NCBI RefSeq assembly: GCF_900582195.1
Contig: NZ_UTHA01000226.1
Span: 1-64,000 of the forward strand
Direction: 5' to 3'
DNA: 64,000 nucleotides
From: Pseudomonas viridiflava
GTDB taxonomy: Bacteria; Pseudomonadota; Gammaproteobacteria; Pseudomonadales; Pseudomonadaceae
In this document: positions 1 through 8,738 of the stretch, piece after piece
Layout of the letters: every line of letters begins with the position of its first letter
Numbering within the stretch: the first letter of the stretch is position 1
Made by a program: the position numbers and the translations under genes
The notes under the pieces: generated by a model
What the model saw: only the letters and a program-made list of their open reading frames with translations
The model's database searches: none
What the model was told of the DNA's origin: nothing

Positions 1-2691
1 CGTCTGCATCGCACTCATCCCTGTTTGCGCCATGTCCTTGCCCTTCTCCAACATGTCCCAACTCTTGCTCGGTAACACCTGTGCGACCATCGCCTGCACC
101 TGACTCGGCACCTCTTCAGGTCCCGGCGGATTCAACGGCCACTCTGGTTTACCGATGTAACTGCCATCGCTCCAGGTGTCCGCCGGATCCTTGCCGAACA
201 ACACGCGCGCCGGTCCCGGTGCAGCACCGGCGACGCTGGCGAAACCCTTGCCGTCGAGCTTGCCTTTGATGCTTTTGCCCAGCGCATCGATAACTTCGTA
301 ATCGCCTTCCTTGATGCCTTGACGCCCGGCGTATTGGTTGAACAGTTCGAGGTTGCCCTTGCCCGGTTTCGGTGGTTCCGGGAATACCCCGGCCAAAGAT
401 TTCGCCCCGGTGTAGGCGAAGTTCGCCGCGTGCGCGGTGTAAGGGCCGCTGGTGGCGTGGGTGATGCCGCCGGCGTTGTAGGTGGTGGCGCTGCCACCGC
501 CCTGAATCACCAGTTCGGTTTTCGCGGTGATGGTGATGCGGTCGGCGTTGGCGGTGATGTTGAGCTTGGCCAGCAGGTTGATGCTGTCCTTCAGCGCCCG
601 CACGTCGATATCGCCGGACGCTGCGACCAGCCGCCAACCCATGCTTTGCACGAACAGGCGCATGCCTCGGCTGGCGCTGGCGAGCAGGCGTTTGCCGATG
701 GAGAGACTGGTGTGGCCGGTGCTGCTCAGGGCCAGGTGTTCGCCGGTGGCGATGTGGCTGGAGCGCGGCGTGGTCAGGGCGATACCGGCCGGGCTGGCGA
801 GGACCAGATGCGGTTCGGTGAATTCGGGGAATTCGTTGGCGGTGAGGTTCGCTGGACCGCTGCCGAGTACGCCTTGATGCTGGGCGTGCAGCGCTTTGGC
901 GACGTCGTCCTGATCGCCGGCTTCCTGGGCCTGAAGCTCTTTGGCTTGCACGGCAAAACCGTCCTGCTGGTCGCTCGCGGTGGCGAGGCGTTCAGCGGTT
1001 TCCGGCAGATCCTTGTGGTGCTTGGATTCGTTTGGACGCGGCTCGGTGGTGATGAGCAGGCCGGCAGCCGCACGCACCGCACCGTGGCGGTCGGTTCTTA
1101 ATTCAAAACCTTCACCGCGCGGCTGACCACCGCTCGGGCGCGGATGGGTCAGGTAACCGAGGTTGATCGCACTCGCACCGTGATCACTGCGCAGCGCGAT
1201 GCTGATCTCGCTGGTGGTGTCGTCGATGCGCAGTTCGTTGGCACGGCTGCCTTTGTATTCCTTGCTCTTGACCGTGGCCAGGGTCTTGAAATCCGGCAGC
1301 TTGTACGGCGGCAGATTCGCGCCGTGGTACAGGCAACCGGTGATCAGCGGCTGATCGGGATCGCCTTCGAGGAAGGTGATCAACACCTCCATGCCGACCC
1401 GTGGAATGTTGATCGAACCGAAGGTTTCCGCGGCCCAGCTCGACGCGACACGCATCCAGCAACTGGTCATGTCGTCGTGCTTGCCTTCGCGATCCCAGAA
1501 GAACTGCACCTTCACCCGGCCGTACTGGTCGCAGTAAATCTCTTCGCCTTCCGGGCCGCAGACCACCGCGCTCTGAGTGCCGAGGACTTTCGGTTTCGGG
1601 TGATCAAGCGGCGGACGGTACGGCACGTCCCACGGGATCGCACTGAAGCGGTTGCGGTAGCCCTGGTGGAAATCGTCCTTGAGGTCGGTGGTGTCGCTGG
1701 TCACCGACTCTTCGAGCACCTGCGGCTGTTTGCCTTCGTGGAAGATTTCGGTGAGCAGCCACAGGTCATTCCACGTCGGGTTGGCGTGGTCGGTCAGGGC
1801 GAGGAAATGCCCGCTGACGAGGATCGGCTGATCGCTGTTGCCTTCGGCCAGACGATAGTCGCTGCGATGACGTTCCAGCGCGCGATTGGCCAAGTGTTTG
1901 CCACGCTCGCGGTCAACGAAACGGCCCGGGTAATCGTAGTCCTCAAGGTCCGGTTGCGCGCTGCTTTTGGCGTCGCTTTCCAGCTCGATTTTCGGTTTGA
2001 CGAAGTCGTAATCGCGGCGCGTGGTGCGACTGGTGCGCGTGGCCAGACGCAGGCCGAAGCGCTTGACCACTGGTTTGTCGGCGACCAGTCCGGAGTCCTG
2101 CTGATAGGCCACCGGCGCCAGTTTCGGGAACACCGTCTGGTCATCGCCGAAGGTCAGTTTGTGGCCGCTGGACGTGTGCTGGAAGTGATAGTGAATCCCC
2201 TCCTCCTCGCACAGGCGCTGGATGAAATCCAGGTCCGACTCGTCGTACTGCACGCAGTAAATGCGTTCGGGATAAATCGCGCTGAGCTGGAAGTGGTAAT
2301 CGCTGGCAAGGATGCCGTGTTCTTCCAGGACCATGCTGATGATCTGTTGCACGGTCATCTGCTGGAAGATGCGCTGATTGACCCGGTGCGCGAGGTACGC
2401 CAGTTGTGGGCGCAGCGAAATTTTGTAGCGGGTCAGGCGTTTGCCCGCCTCGCCCTGAGCAATGCTGTAGACCAGCCCGTGAATGCCAGTGCCGCTCGGC
2501 GACAGCTGAAGAAATGCCAGTTTGTGCAGCACGCTTTCGAGGTTGATCGAAGCCTTTTCGCTGACCAGTTCCAGCTCGAATTCGAACGGCGTGTTGAGGG
2601 CCTCACGACCGGTGAACGACAGCACTTGAAAATCGCTGTCGATGCCATCGACGGTTAGATTGAAATGAGGCTGGTTGGCCGGTGAGAACAT
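1..2691 (-). CDS. vgrG: Type VI secretion tip protein VgrG (3' end outside window)
   Basis: This is the spike protein of the type VI secretion system, which trimerises on top of the Hcp tube and carries effectors. The minus strand stays open for 897 codons from an ATG at 2691 (MFSPANQPHFNLTV) to the window edge, so the C-terminus is missing. The gp27-like base spans roughly residues 1-370, the gp5 OB-fold begins near residue 385 (YCDQYGRVKVQFFWD), and a DUF2345 beta-helix lies at about 615-730 (LVLASPAGIALTT). A further globular extension follows at about 765-850 (PGKGNLELFNQYAG), of the transthyretin-like kind often found on VgrGs that carry cargo. The gene lies 126 bp downstream of hcp on the same strand and is probably co-transcribed. 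The family call is secure; any effector or chaperone gene would lie to the left of the window. Confidence 0.96.
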   Translation of the reverse strand, partial: MFSPANQPHFNLTVDGIDSDFQVLSFTGREALNTPFEFELELVSEKASINLESVLHKLAFLQLSPSGTGIHGLVYSIAQGEAGKRLTRYKISLRPQLAYLAHRVNQRIFQQMTVQQIISMVLEEHGILASDYHFQLSAIYPERIYCVQYDESDLDFIQRLCEEEGIHYHFQHTSSGHKLTFGDDQTVFPKLAPVAYQQDSGLVADKPVVKRFGLRLATRTSRTTRRDYDFVKPKIELESDAKSSAQPDLEDYDYPGRFVDRERGKHLANRALERHRSDYRLAEGNSDQPILVSGHFLALTDHANPTWNDLWLLTEIFHEGKQPQVLEESVTSDTTDLKDDFHQGYRNRFSAIPWDVPYRPPLDHPKPKVLGTQSAVVCGPEGEEIYCDQYGRVKVQFFWDREGKHDDMTSCWMRVASSWAAETFGSINIPRVGMEVLITFLEGDPDQPLITGCLYHGANLPPYKLPDFKTLATVKSKEYKGSRANELRIDDTTSEISIALRSDHGASAINLGYLTHPRPSGGQPRGEGFELRTDRHGAVRAAAGLLITTEPRPNESKHHKDLPETAERLATASDQQDGFAVQAKELQAQEAGDQDDVAKALHAQHQGVLGSGPANLTANEFPEFTEPHLVLASPAGIALTTPRSSHIATGEHLALSSTGHTSLSIGKRLLASASRGMRLFVQSMGWRLVAASGDIDVRALKDSINLLAKLNITANADRITITAKTELVIQGGGSATTYNAGGITHATSGPYTAHAANFAYTGAKSLAGVFPEPPKPGKGNLELFNQYAGRQGIKEGDYEVIDALGKSIKGKLDGKGFASVAGAAPGPARVLFGKDPADTWSDGSYIGKPEWPLNPPGPEEVPSQVQAMVAQVLPSKSWDMLEKGKDMAQTGMSAMQT

Positions 2692-2817
2692 TCCCTTGTC
2701 CCTCGCGCAGTGCTGCAACGCGCCTCGGATGGTAAGAACCCGCGGCGAAAAATTCCTTGATCGAGTGGTGAGTTCGACCAGCAACGCTGGTCGAGTCGGT
2801 ACAACCTTCAGCCGTAA

Positions 2818-3333
2818 TTAAACGACTGGAGCACGCCAGTCATCGGAACCCGAAGTACCGGAGACTTCGTGGGTCCAGGTGATTTTGCGGTAGGTGAACT
2901 GCACTTCTTCCAGGTGGGTGAAGTGCGCGTTGCCTGGGTCCTGGCAGTTGTGCATTTTGTTGTTGATGGCGACGATGATCGCGTCTTCCAGTTTGGTGGT
3001 GTAGTAGTGCTCTTGGGTGCCTTGCGCCGAAGTGCGGTACCACTGGATAACGATTTCGCTCATGCGCTCGCCGGAAGTCAGCGCCGCTTGCAGCAGTGGC
3101 GAAGCCTTGTCGTAGACCTTGGTGATGACCACTGGCTTGTGCACGCGCTGACCGGTTGGCTGACCGGATTGCGGGTCACGCGGGATGATCACGTCGTGGG
3201 TGAAAGCCTGCACCATGACCTGGTCTTCATGGCCTTCCTGAAAGGTGTTGCCAACGGAGTCGGCGGTGAATGCGCCGGCAGTGATCAGGCCTTGTTTTTC
3301 GCCAGTAACCGACATGTACGCTGGTGTTGCCAT
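2818..3333 (-). CDS. hcp: Type VI secretion tube protein Hcp
   Basis: A 171-residue Hcp-family protein, whose hexamers stack into the T6SS inner tube and which is also secreted. The start MATPAYMSVTGEKQG is preceded by a good AGGAG; a longer in-frame reading to 3405 exists but lacks a better ribosome site. Family landmarks are the N-terminal TGEKQGLITAG, the VMVQAFTHDV strand, IPRDPQSGQPTGQRVHKP and the C-terminal ITWTHE. Length is usual for this Hcp class. The gene precedes vgrG, forming an hcp-vgrG cassette with no T6SS core genes in view, so it is probably an orphan cassette serving a T6SS encoded elsewhere. Regulation is probably sigma-54 dependent, given the promoter-like site at 3401-3416. 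Confidence 0.95.
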   Translation of the reverse strand: MATPAYMSVTGEKQGLITAGAFTADSVGNTFQEGHEDQVMVQAFTHDVIIPRDPQSGQPTGQRVHKPVVITKVYDKASPLLQAALTSGERMSEIVIQWYRTSAQGTQEHYYTTKLEDAIIVAINNKMHNCQDPGNAHFTHLEEVQFTYRKITWTHEVSGTSGSDDWRAPVV

Positions 3334-3400
3334 GGGGTGCTCTCCTTGCTTGAAAGACATACCTCTCAGGCACCATTGCCTGAAAGGATGGCTATGCGCC

Positions 3401-3416
3401 ATCAAAGTTCATGCCA
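3401..3416 (-). promoter_or_regulatory. Sigma-54-like promoter of hcp
   Basis: On the minus strand the sequence reads TGGCATGAACTTTGAT, matching the RpoN consensus TGGCAYRNNNNTTGCW at all defined positions except the second base of the -12 GC (here GA). GG and G keep the correct spacing. It lies about 70 bp upstream of the hcp ATG. Orphan hcp-vgrG units in pseudomonads are often RpoN-controlled, so the site is plausible, but the -12 mismatch lowers certainty. Confidence 0.5.
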
Positions 3417-3502
3417 GCTTTTGTGCAACCCATACAGATCAAGGCCTTGAGCGCATCAGCTCGTTCTTTCCTGTCGCTAAGCCAATGAAAAACAAGGGAA
3501 AG

Positions 3503-3625
3503 TGCGCAACTTCTTGCGCAGTGGTGTGCAAGAAGTTGCGCACTTGGCTGCAGGCCACGAGCTACGCGGCCTGCAGAGGCCTACCCTGGTGAAAACAGGC
3601 AAAGCACTGCGCAACTTCTTGCGCA
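3503..3625. repeat. Three copies of an 18-bp dyad upstream of hcp
   Basis: The sequence TGCGCAA-CTTC-TTGCGCA occurs at 3503-3520, inverted with one mismatch at 3525-3542, and perfectly again at 3608-3625. The arms are perfect inverted repeats around a constant CTTC. The sites lie about 115-235 bp upstream of the predicted hcp transcription start, the usual distance for enhancer-binding-protein sites acting on a sigma-54 promoter. The third copy is also 81 bp upstream of the divergent aldo/keto reductase gene, so it could act on that gene instead. No regulator gene is adjacent. Confidence 0.75.
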
Positions 3626-3706
3626 CCTGTACGAGTAGATGAAGGAACCCCTGAGCTATCCTGCTGCCCACTAAAAGGTATCGACACATTCAGCAAGGAG
3701 GTTTGC

Positions 3707-4528
3707 ATGCGTACCCTCGAACTGGCCGGCGTCCAGGTTCCGATCATTGGCCAGGGCACCTGGCGCATGGGCGAAGACCGCTCGGCGCACAAGCGTGAAG
3801 TGGCAGCGCTGCGCTCGGGTATCGAGTTGGGCATGACTCTGATCGACAGCGCCGAAATGTACGCCGAGGGCGGCGCCGAATCAGTTGTTGGCGAAGCCAT
3901 TGCCGGCCTGCGCGATCAGGTGTTTCTGGTGAGCAAGGTCTACCCGCACAACGCCAGCCGCAAAGGCATCCCGCAAGCTTGCGAGCGCAGTCTGCGGCGG
4001 CTCGACACCGATTACATCGACCTCTATCTGTTGCATTGGCGCGGCCAGTATCCGCTGGAAGAAACCGTCGAAGCCTTCGAACGTCTGCGCGAGGAAGGCA
4101 AGATCGGTCGTTGGGGCGTGTCGAATTTCGATGTCGACGATCTCGAAGAACTCTCCAGTTCCGTCTGCGCGACCAATCAGGTGCTCTACAACCTGGAAGA
4201 GCGCGGCATCGAATTCGACTTGTTGCCATGGTGCCAACACCAGCGCATGCCGCTGATGGCTTACTGTCCGATCGGCCAGGGCGGCGCGATGCTCGCCGAG
4301 CCGGTGTTGAAAGACATTGCCGCTCGTCATGGCGTAACCCCGGCACAGGTTTCGCTGGCGTGGATTCTGCGTCAGGATGGTGTGATTGCGATTCCCAAGG
4401 CTGTGCGACCGGAACACGTGCAACTCAATGCACAAGCCGCGCAACTGCAACTGGAGGCCGGGGATCTGGCGGCGCTGGACCAGGCGTTTCAAGCGCCACA
4501 ACGCAAGCAGCGGCTGGCCATGGTCTGA
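3707..4528 (+). CDS. Aldo/keto reductase
   Basis: A 273-residue soluble NAD(P)H-dependent reductase of the AKR superfamily, which reduces aldehydes and ketones; the substrate cannot be read from the sequence. The catalytic tetrad is visible: Asp47 and Tyr52 in IDSAEMY, Lys77 in VSKVYP and His110 in YLLHW. The cofactor-binding end is present in VIAIPKAVRPEHVQLNA. The length fits a compact TIM-barrel AKR. The ATG follows a strong AAGGAGG. The gene diverges from hcp across a 370-bp spacer containing the triple dyad, and the downstream DUF1810 gene begins 25 bp after its stop, suggesting co-transcription. Confidence 0.93.
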   Translation: MRTLELAGVQVPIIGQGTWRMGEDRSAHKREVAALRSGIELGMTLIDSAEMYAEGGAESVVGEAIAGLRDQVFLVSKVYPHNASRKGIPQACERSLRRLDTDYIDLYLLHWRGQYPLEETVEAFERLREEGKIGRWGVSNFDVDDLEELSSSVCATNQVLYNLEERGIEFDLLPWCQHQRMPLMAYCPIGQGGAMLAEPVLKDIAARHGVTPAQVSLAWILRQDGVIAIPKAVRPEHVQLNAQAAQLQLEAGDLAALDQAFQAPQRKQRLAMV

Positions 4529-4553
4529 GCCAGCGGCTGGCGAGGGCTTCGCG

Positions 4554-5024
4554 ATGAGAAGCACTGATCAGTACGACCCGTTCAACCTGCAACGCTTTGT
4601 CCAGGCCCAGGACCCGGTGTTCGAGCGCGTGCAACGCGAACTCGACGAGGGCCGCAAACGCAGCCACTGGATGTGGTTTGTCTTCCCGCAGTTCGCCGGT
4701 CTGGGCGGCAGTGAAATGTCCCGGCGCTACGCCATCGGTTCGGCCGAGGAAGCCCGGGCTTATCTGGCTCACGAACTTCTCGGCGCACGGCTGCGTACTT
4801 GCACGCAGCTAGTGCTGAAGGTGCAACAGCGCTCGATCGCGGAGATTTTCGGCCATCCCGATGACTTGAAATTTCATTCTTCGATGACCCTGTTTGCCCA
4901 ATTTGCCGCTGAAGACAGCGTGTTCACCCAAGCGCTGGAGCGCTACTTCCACGGCATCCTCGATGAATGGACGCTGCAGTTGCTCGACTCAAAACAGGCC
5001 CAGTTGCCCACCGATCAGGGTTGA
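4554..5024 (+). CDS. DUF1810 family protein
   Basis: A 156-residue protein of the DUF1810 family, small cytosolic proteins of unknown function. Typical landmarks are YDPFNLQRFVQAQDPVFERV near the N-terminus, RKRSHWMWFVFPQFAGLG, SMTLFA and the C-terminal ILDEWTLQLL. The start at 4554 gives the normal family length; the open frame extends further upstream but only inside the reductase gene. Its last 36 bp overlap the convergent 3' end of the DNA polymerase II gene. No enzymatic residues are known for the family, so no function is claimed. Confidence 0.85.
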   Translation: MRSTDQYDPFNLQRFVQAQDPVFERVQRELDEGRKRSHWMWFVFPQFAGLGGSEMSRRYAIGSAEEARAYLAHELLGARLRTCTQLVLKVQQRSIAEIFGHPDDLKFHSSMTLFAQFAAEDSVFTQALERYFHGILDEWTLQLLDSKQAQLPTDQG

Positions 5025-7349
5025 GAAATCGTCGTCGACAAACGGCAGAATCGCATCCGCCACCGGTTGCAGTTGCCGGGTGATGTAGTGATCGTAGTCG
5101 ATCGCCGCGCGGCGCACTTCCAGCGGCTCGGGACCTGCCAGGGTGATGACGTAGCTGATCCAGCCGCCATTCTGGTATTGCCGCGGCCGGCCGTGTTGCG
5201 CGTTGTAGTCGTCGGCCAGCCGTGCGGCGCGCACGTGGGGCGGTACGTTGCGTTCGTAATCGTCGAGTGTGCGGCGCAGGCGTTTGCGGTAGACCAGTCG
5301 ATCATCGAACTCACCGGCAAGGGTTTTGCGCACGTAGTCGCGCACGTAATCCTGATACGGCTTGCGCTGGAAAATCCGCTCGTAGAGTTCCTGCTGAAAC
5401 TGCCGGGCCAGCAGCGACCAGTCGGTGCGCACGGTTTCCAGGCCTTTGTAGACCATTTCATCGCTGCCGTCGGCGCGGGTGACCAGACCGGCGTAGCGCT
5501 TCTTGCTGCCCTCCTCCGCGCCGCGAATGGTCGGCATCAGAAAGCGTTTGTAGTGAATTTCGAATTGCAGTTCGAGGGCGCTTTCCAGGCCATATTCATC
5601 ACGCACATGCGCGCGCCACCAGTCGTTGACGTGCTTGACCAGCGCATGACCGATGCTCGCCGCTTCTTCCTGCCCGTGCGGGCGGCGCAGCCAGACGAAA
5701 GTCGAGTCGGTGTCGCCGTAGATTACCGCGTGGCCTTGTTCTTCAATCAGCTTGCGCGTGCGCAGCATGATTTCGTGGCCACGCAGGGTGATCGATGAGG
5801 CCAGCCGCGTATCGAAGAAGCGGCAGCCACTGGAGCCGAGCACGCCGTAGAAGGCGTTCATGATGATCTTCAGTGCCTGCGACAGCGGTGCGTTGTGTTC
5901 TCGTTTGGCAGTCTCCCGACCTTCGGCCACCCGCGAGACGATCGACGGCAGGCAATGGCGGGTGCGCGAGAATCGGGCGCCACGGAAACCCGGCACGGAG
6001 TCGGCGTCGTCCGGGTGTTGCAAGCCTTCGATCAGGCCGACCGGGTCGATCAGAAAGGTGCGAATGATCGACGGGTAAAGACTCTTGTAATCGAGTACCA
6101 GCACCGATTCGTACAAGCCCGGTTGCGAGTCCATGACGAAGCCACCGGGGCTGGCCTGTGGCGGATTGGTGCCGAGGTTCGGCGCGACAAAACCCTGGCG
6201 GTGCATCAACGGCATATACAGATGCGTGAACGCCGCCACCGAGCCACCGCTGCGATCGGCCGGTAAACCGGTGACGCTGGCGCGTTCGAGCAAGAACGTC
6301 AGCAATTGGGTCTTGGCGAAGATCCGCGTGACCAGTTCGCAGTCCTTGAGGTTGTACTTGGCCAGCGCCGGTTTGTCCTCGGCGAACATGCGGTTGATCT
6401 CGTCCATGCGCTGGTACGGGTTGTCGATGGCCTTGCCTTCGCCGAGCAGGGTCTGCGCGACATTCTCAAGACTGAACGACGGGAAACTCCAGGTTGCCGA
6501 ACGCAGGGATTCGATGCCATCGATGATCAGCCGCCCCGCCGCCGAGGCGAAGTAGTGATTGCGGCTGCCGTGTTCACGCCATTGCATCTCTTCACCGCCA
6601 CGGCCGATCTTCAGCGGCACACCAAGGCGCCGTGCGTGTTCGTGGAGGATGCGCAAATCGAATTGCACGACGTTCCAGCCGATGATCGCATCGGGGTCGT
6701 GGCGGGCGAACCAGTCGTTGAGTTTCTTCAGAATGACGGTGCGCGAGTCGCAGTATTCAAGGTCGAAGTCGACGATGCTGGCGTCGCCGTTGGGCGCGCC
6801 GAGCATGTACACCTGACGTTCGCCGCAACCTTCGAGGGCGATCGAATACAACTCGCCGGTTTCGGTGGTTTCGATGTCGAGCGAGACCAGGCGCAGCTTC
6901 GGTCGATAATCGGGGTCAGGTTTGAGCTGGGCGTTGAGCAATACGCCGTCGGCATCAGGCGTGCCGCTGAACCGCACCGGCGCGGTGATAAAACGCTCCA
7001 TCAGATAGCGCTCGGGCGGGCGTACGTCGGCTTCGAAGACGTCGACCCCGTTACGGTTGAGCGCGGTTTCCAGGCGCATCAACTGGCCGTGTTGCTGGCA
7101 ATACAGACCCAGCACCGGGCGATGCTCGAAATCCTGCAGGGCCAATGGCCGCAGTTCGACATTCTTTTCGTCGTGCAGCAGGCGTTCGGCCGCTTCACGC
7201 TGCTCGGCGGGGATAAACGCCACCGACGGCTGATGCGGCAGGCGCACACGGCGCGGCCCGGCGTCGGTCGCCAGCCAGAACTCGACTTCGGTGCCGGCCG
7301 GGGTATCGCGCCAATGCCGGGTCAGGACGAAGCCCTGCGGTAAATCCAC
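4989..7349 (-). CDS. polB: DNA polymerase II (family B)
   Basis: A 786-residue family-B DNA polymerase with proofreading exonuclease, involved in replication restart and translesion synthesis and induced by the SOS response in E. coli. Exonuclease motif I (LDIETT) is near residue 158, Exo II is NVVQFDLRILHEH and Exo III is YNLKDCELV. Polymerase motif A (DYKSLYPS) is near 420, motif B is KIIMNAFYGVLG and motif C (YGDTDS) is near 545, so both active sites are intact. Two tandem GTG codons (7350-7352 and 7347-7349) follow a GAGG; the second, with 8-nt spacing, is chosen and gives the usual length. An ATG at 7382 is possible but lacks a ribosome site. The 3' end overlaps the convergent DUF1810 gene. 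No LexA box was identified. Confidence 0.95.
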   Translation of the reverse strand: MDLPQGFVLTRHWRDTPAGTEVEFWLATDAGPRRVRLPHQPSVAFIPAEQREAAERLLHDEKNVELRPLALQDFEHRPVLGLYCQQHGQLMRLETALNRNGVDVFEADVRPPERYLMERFITAPVRFSGTPDADGVLLNAQLKPDPDYRPKLRLVSLDIETTETGELYSIALEGCGERQVYMLGAPNGDASIVDFDLEYCDSRTVILKKLNDWFARHDPDAIIGWNVVQFDLRILHEHARRLGVPLKIGRGGEEMQWREHGSRNHYFASAAGRLIIDGIESLRSATWSFPSFSLENVAQTLLGEGKAIDNPYQRMDEINRMFAEDKPALAKYNLKDCELVTRIFAKTQLLTFLLERASVTGLPADRSGGSVAAFTHLYMPLMHRQGFVAPNLGTNPPQASPGGFVMDSQPGLYESVLVLDYKSLYPSIIRTFLIDPVGLIEGLQHPDDADSVPGFRGARFSRTRHCLPSIVSRVAEGRETAKREHNAPLSQALKIIMNAFYGVLGSSGCRFFDTRLASSITLRGHEIMLRTRKLIEEQGHAVIYGDTDSTFVWLRRPHGQEEAASIGHALVKHVNDWWRAHVRDEYGLESALELQFEIHYKRFLMPTIRGAEEGSKKRYAGLVTRADGSDEMVYKGLETVRTDWSLLARQFQQELYERIFQRKPYQDYVRDYVRKTLAGEFDDRLVYRKRLRRTLDDYERNVPPHVRAARLADDYNAQHGRPRQYQNGGWISYVITLAGPEPLEVRRAAIDYDHYITRQLQPVADAILPFVDDDFSTLIGGQLGLF

Positions 7350-7546
7350 CACTGCAACCTCAGAATTGAAACAGAGGGGCATTCTACGCGGCATTGCCTG
7401 GGATGACTCTGACGATAAATCGCCGCCAGCTACGGAAAAATTCGGCAAATGACGTTTTTTGCGTGTTATCTGCCGCTTTGCCACCTTGCCCTGCGCGCTT
7501 GCGTCTACGATGCTTGAATAACAACGACAACACCTGAGTAACCGCC

Positions 7547-7987
7547 ATGAAGACCGTCGCCCAACTGCTCAAGCTCAAAGATCAGAAAAATCAGGAAGTG
7601 CACCAGATCAAACCTGATCACATGGTGCTCGAAGCGCTGATGAAGATGGCCGAGAAAAACGTCGGTGCCTTGCTGGTGGTCGAAGACGAAAAAGTGGTCG
7701 GCATCATCAGCGAACGCGACTACGCGCGCAAACTGGTGCTGCATGGCCGCTCATCCGTGGGCACGCCGGTGCGCGACATCATGGTGGCGAACGTGATCAC
7801 CGTCGACACCCATCAAACCGTCGACACCTGCCTGGGGATCATGTCGGACAAACGCCTGCGCCACTTGCCGGTGGTGGAGAACGGCAAGCTGATCGGTTTG
7901 CTGTCGATCGGTGACCTGGTCAAGGAAGCGATTGCCGAACAGGCGGAACTGATCAAGCAACTGGAGCAGTACATCCGCGGGGAATAA
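7547..7987 (+). CDS. Protein with two CBS domains
   Basis: A 146-residue protein made almost entirely of a tandem pair of CBS domains (about residues 15-70 and 77-135), which bind adenine nucleotides and sense energy state. Signature pieces are GALLVVEDEKVVGIISERDYARK in the first repeat (long motif at about residues 40-62) and RHLPVVENGKLIGLLSIGDLVK in the second. There is no attached catalytic domain. It is transcribed away from polB across a 200-bp spacer and is followed by a REPIN. A regulatory role is inferred; the partner is unknown. Confidence 0.9.
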   Translation: MKTVAQLLKLKDQKNQEVHQIKPDHMVLEALMKMAEKNVGALLVVEDEKVVGIISERDYARKLVLHGRSSVGTPVRDIMVANVITVDTHQTVDTCLGIMSDKRLRHLPVVENGKLIGLLSIGDLVKEAIAEQAELIKQLEQYIRGE

Positions 7988-8010
7988 CTTTTCAGGATCA
8001 TCCCCTACCC

Positions 8011-8101
8011 CTGTGGGAGCGAGCTTGCTCGCGAAGGCGGAGTATCAGTCGACGCTTGTTTTTCTGACCCACCGCTTTCGCGAGCAAGCTCGCTCCCACA
8101 G
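8011..8101. repeat. REPIN-type palindrome pair (copy A1)
   Basis: Two inverted REP sequences (GTGGGAGCGAGCTTGCTCGC and its complement) are separated by ~40 bp of variable sequence, forming a long imperfect hairpin. It sits between the CBS gene and the convergent GST gene. It is the best-preserved representative of the 11 copies in the window. Confidence 0.9.
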
Positions 8102-8114
8102 GGTTCTTTGGTGC

Positions 8115-8738
8115 TCAGGCAGGCCAATGCCGGGCAAACACCGGCGCCAGCACCGGATGCCGATCGATCCGCTGCAACCACGCATAAAACCCCGGTCGCG
8201 TCTGGCGTAAATGCTCGCGACTGCCCGCCCAACGTGTCACCACCGCCGCCAGCACATCCAGTGCCCCCGGCGTTTCGTCATCCAGATACAACTCGGCAGA
8301 AAACTGGTCGGCAAACACCTCCCAACTCCAGTGCAAACGCTCACGCGCGCCGGCGATCAGATTCTGCCGCGAGGCTTCATCGGGCATCAGCAGCCAGCGC
8401 TCCGGATAATCGATAACGCCGATCGCCGCGTAACAGTTGCTGACGATGTAGACCAGGCCGCGAATCGCCTGATCGCGATCCTCCGCCTTGGCAGGCAGCA
8501 GGCCGGACTTGGGGAACGTCAGACCCAGATGAATCAGGATCGCCGCGCTCTCGGTGATAGCGCTGCCGTCCGGCAGTTGCAAGGTCGGTATCTGCTTGAG
8601 TGGATTGAGCTGAGCCAACGCCTCGGCGGCTTCGGTGCTGGCTTCGATATCAATGAAACGGTAGGCGATCTGGCACAGTTCCAGCGCCGCTTCGATGGCG
8701 GCTGCGCCTGAATTTCTGTGCCCGTAGAGCTGGTACAT
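8115..8738 (-). CDS. Glutathione S-transferase family protein
   Basis: A 207-residue cytosolic GST. The N-terminal thioredoxin-like domain begins MYQLYGHRNSGAA and contains the glutathione-contacting cis-proline in QIPTLQLPDG and the ESAAILIHLG motif; the C-terminal half is the all-helical domain. The start at 8738 (after GGGGGGATTGG) places the fold at its normal N-terminus; the longer open frame to 8891 adds unrelated sequence. The first strand is followed by a Ser-rather-than-Cys context (GHRNSG), so Ser or Tyr chemistry is more likely than a beta/omega-type Cys. The substrate is unknown. It converges with the CBS gene across REPIN A1. Confidence 0.88.
   Translation of the reverse strand: MYQLYGHRNSGAAAIEAALELCQIAYRFIDIEASTEAAEALAQLNPLKQIPTLQLPDGSAITESAAILIHLGLTFPKSGLLPAKAEDRDQAIRGLVYIVSNCYAAIGVIDYPERWLLMPDEASRQNLIAGARERLHWSWEVFADQFSAELYLDDETPGALDVLAAVVTRWAGSREHLRQTRPGFYAWLQRIDRHPVLAPVFARHWPA

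Noticed and set aside
1144..2658. A 504-codon plus-strand open frame
   Set aside because: It lies antisense to vgrG, which has all expected domains on the minus strand. The plus-strand translation has no recognisable motif.
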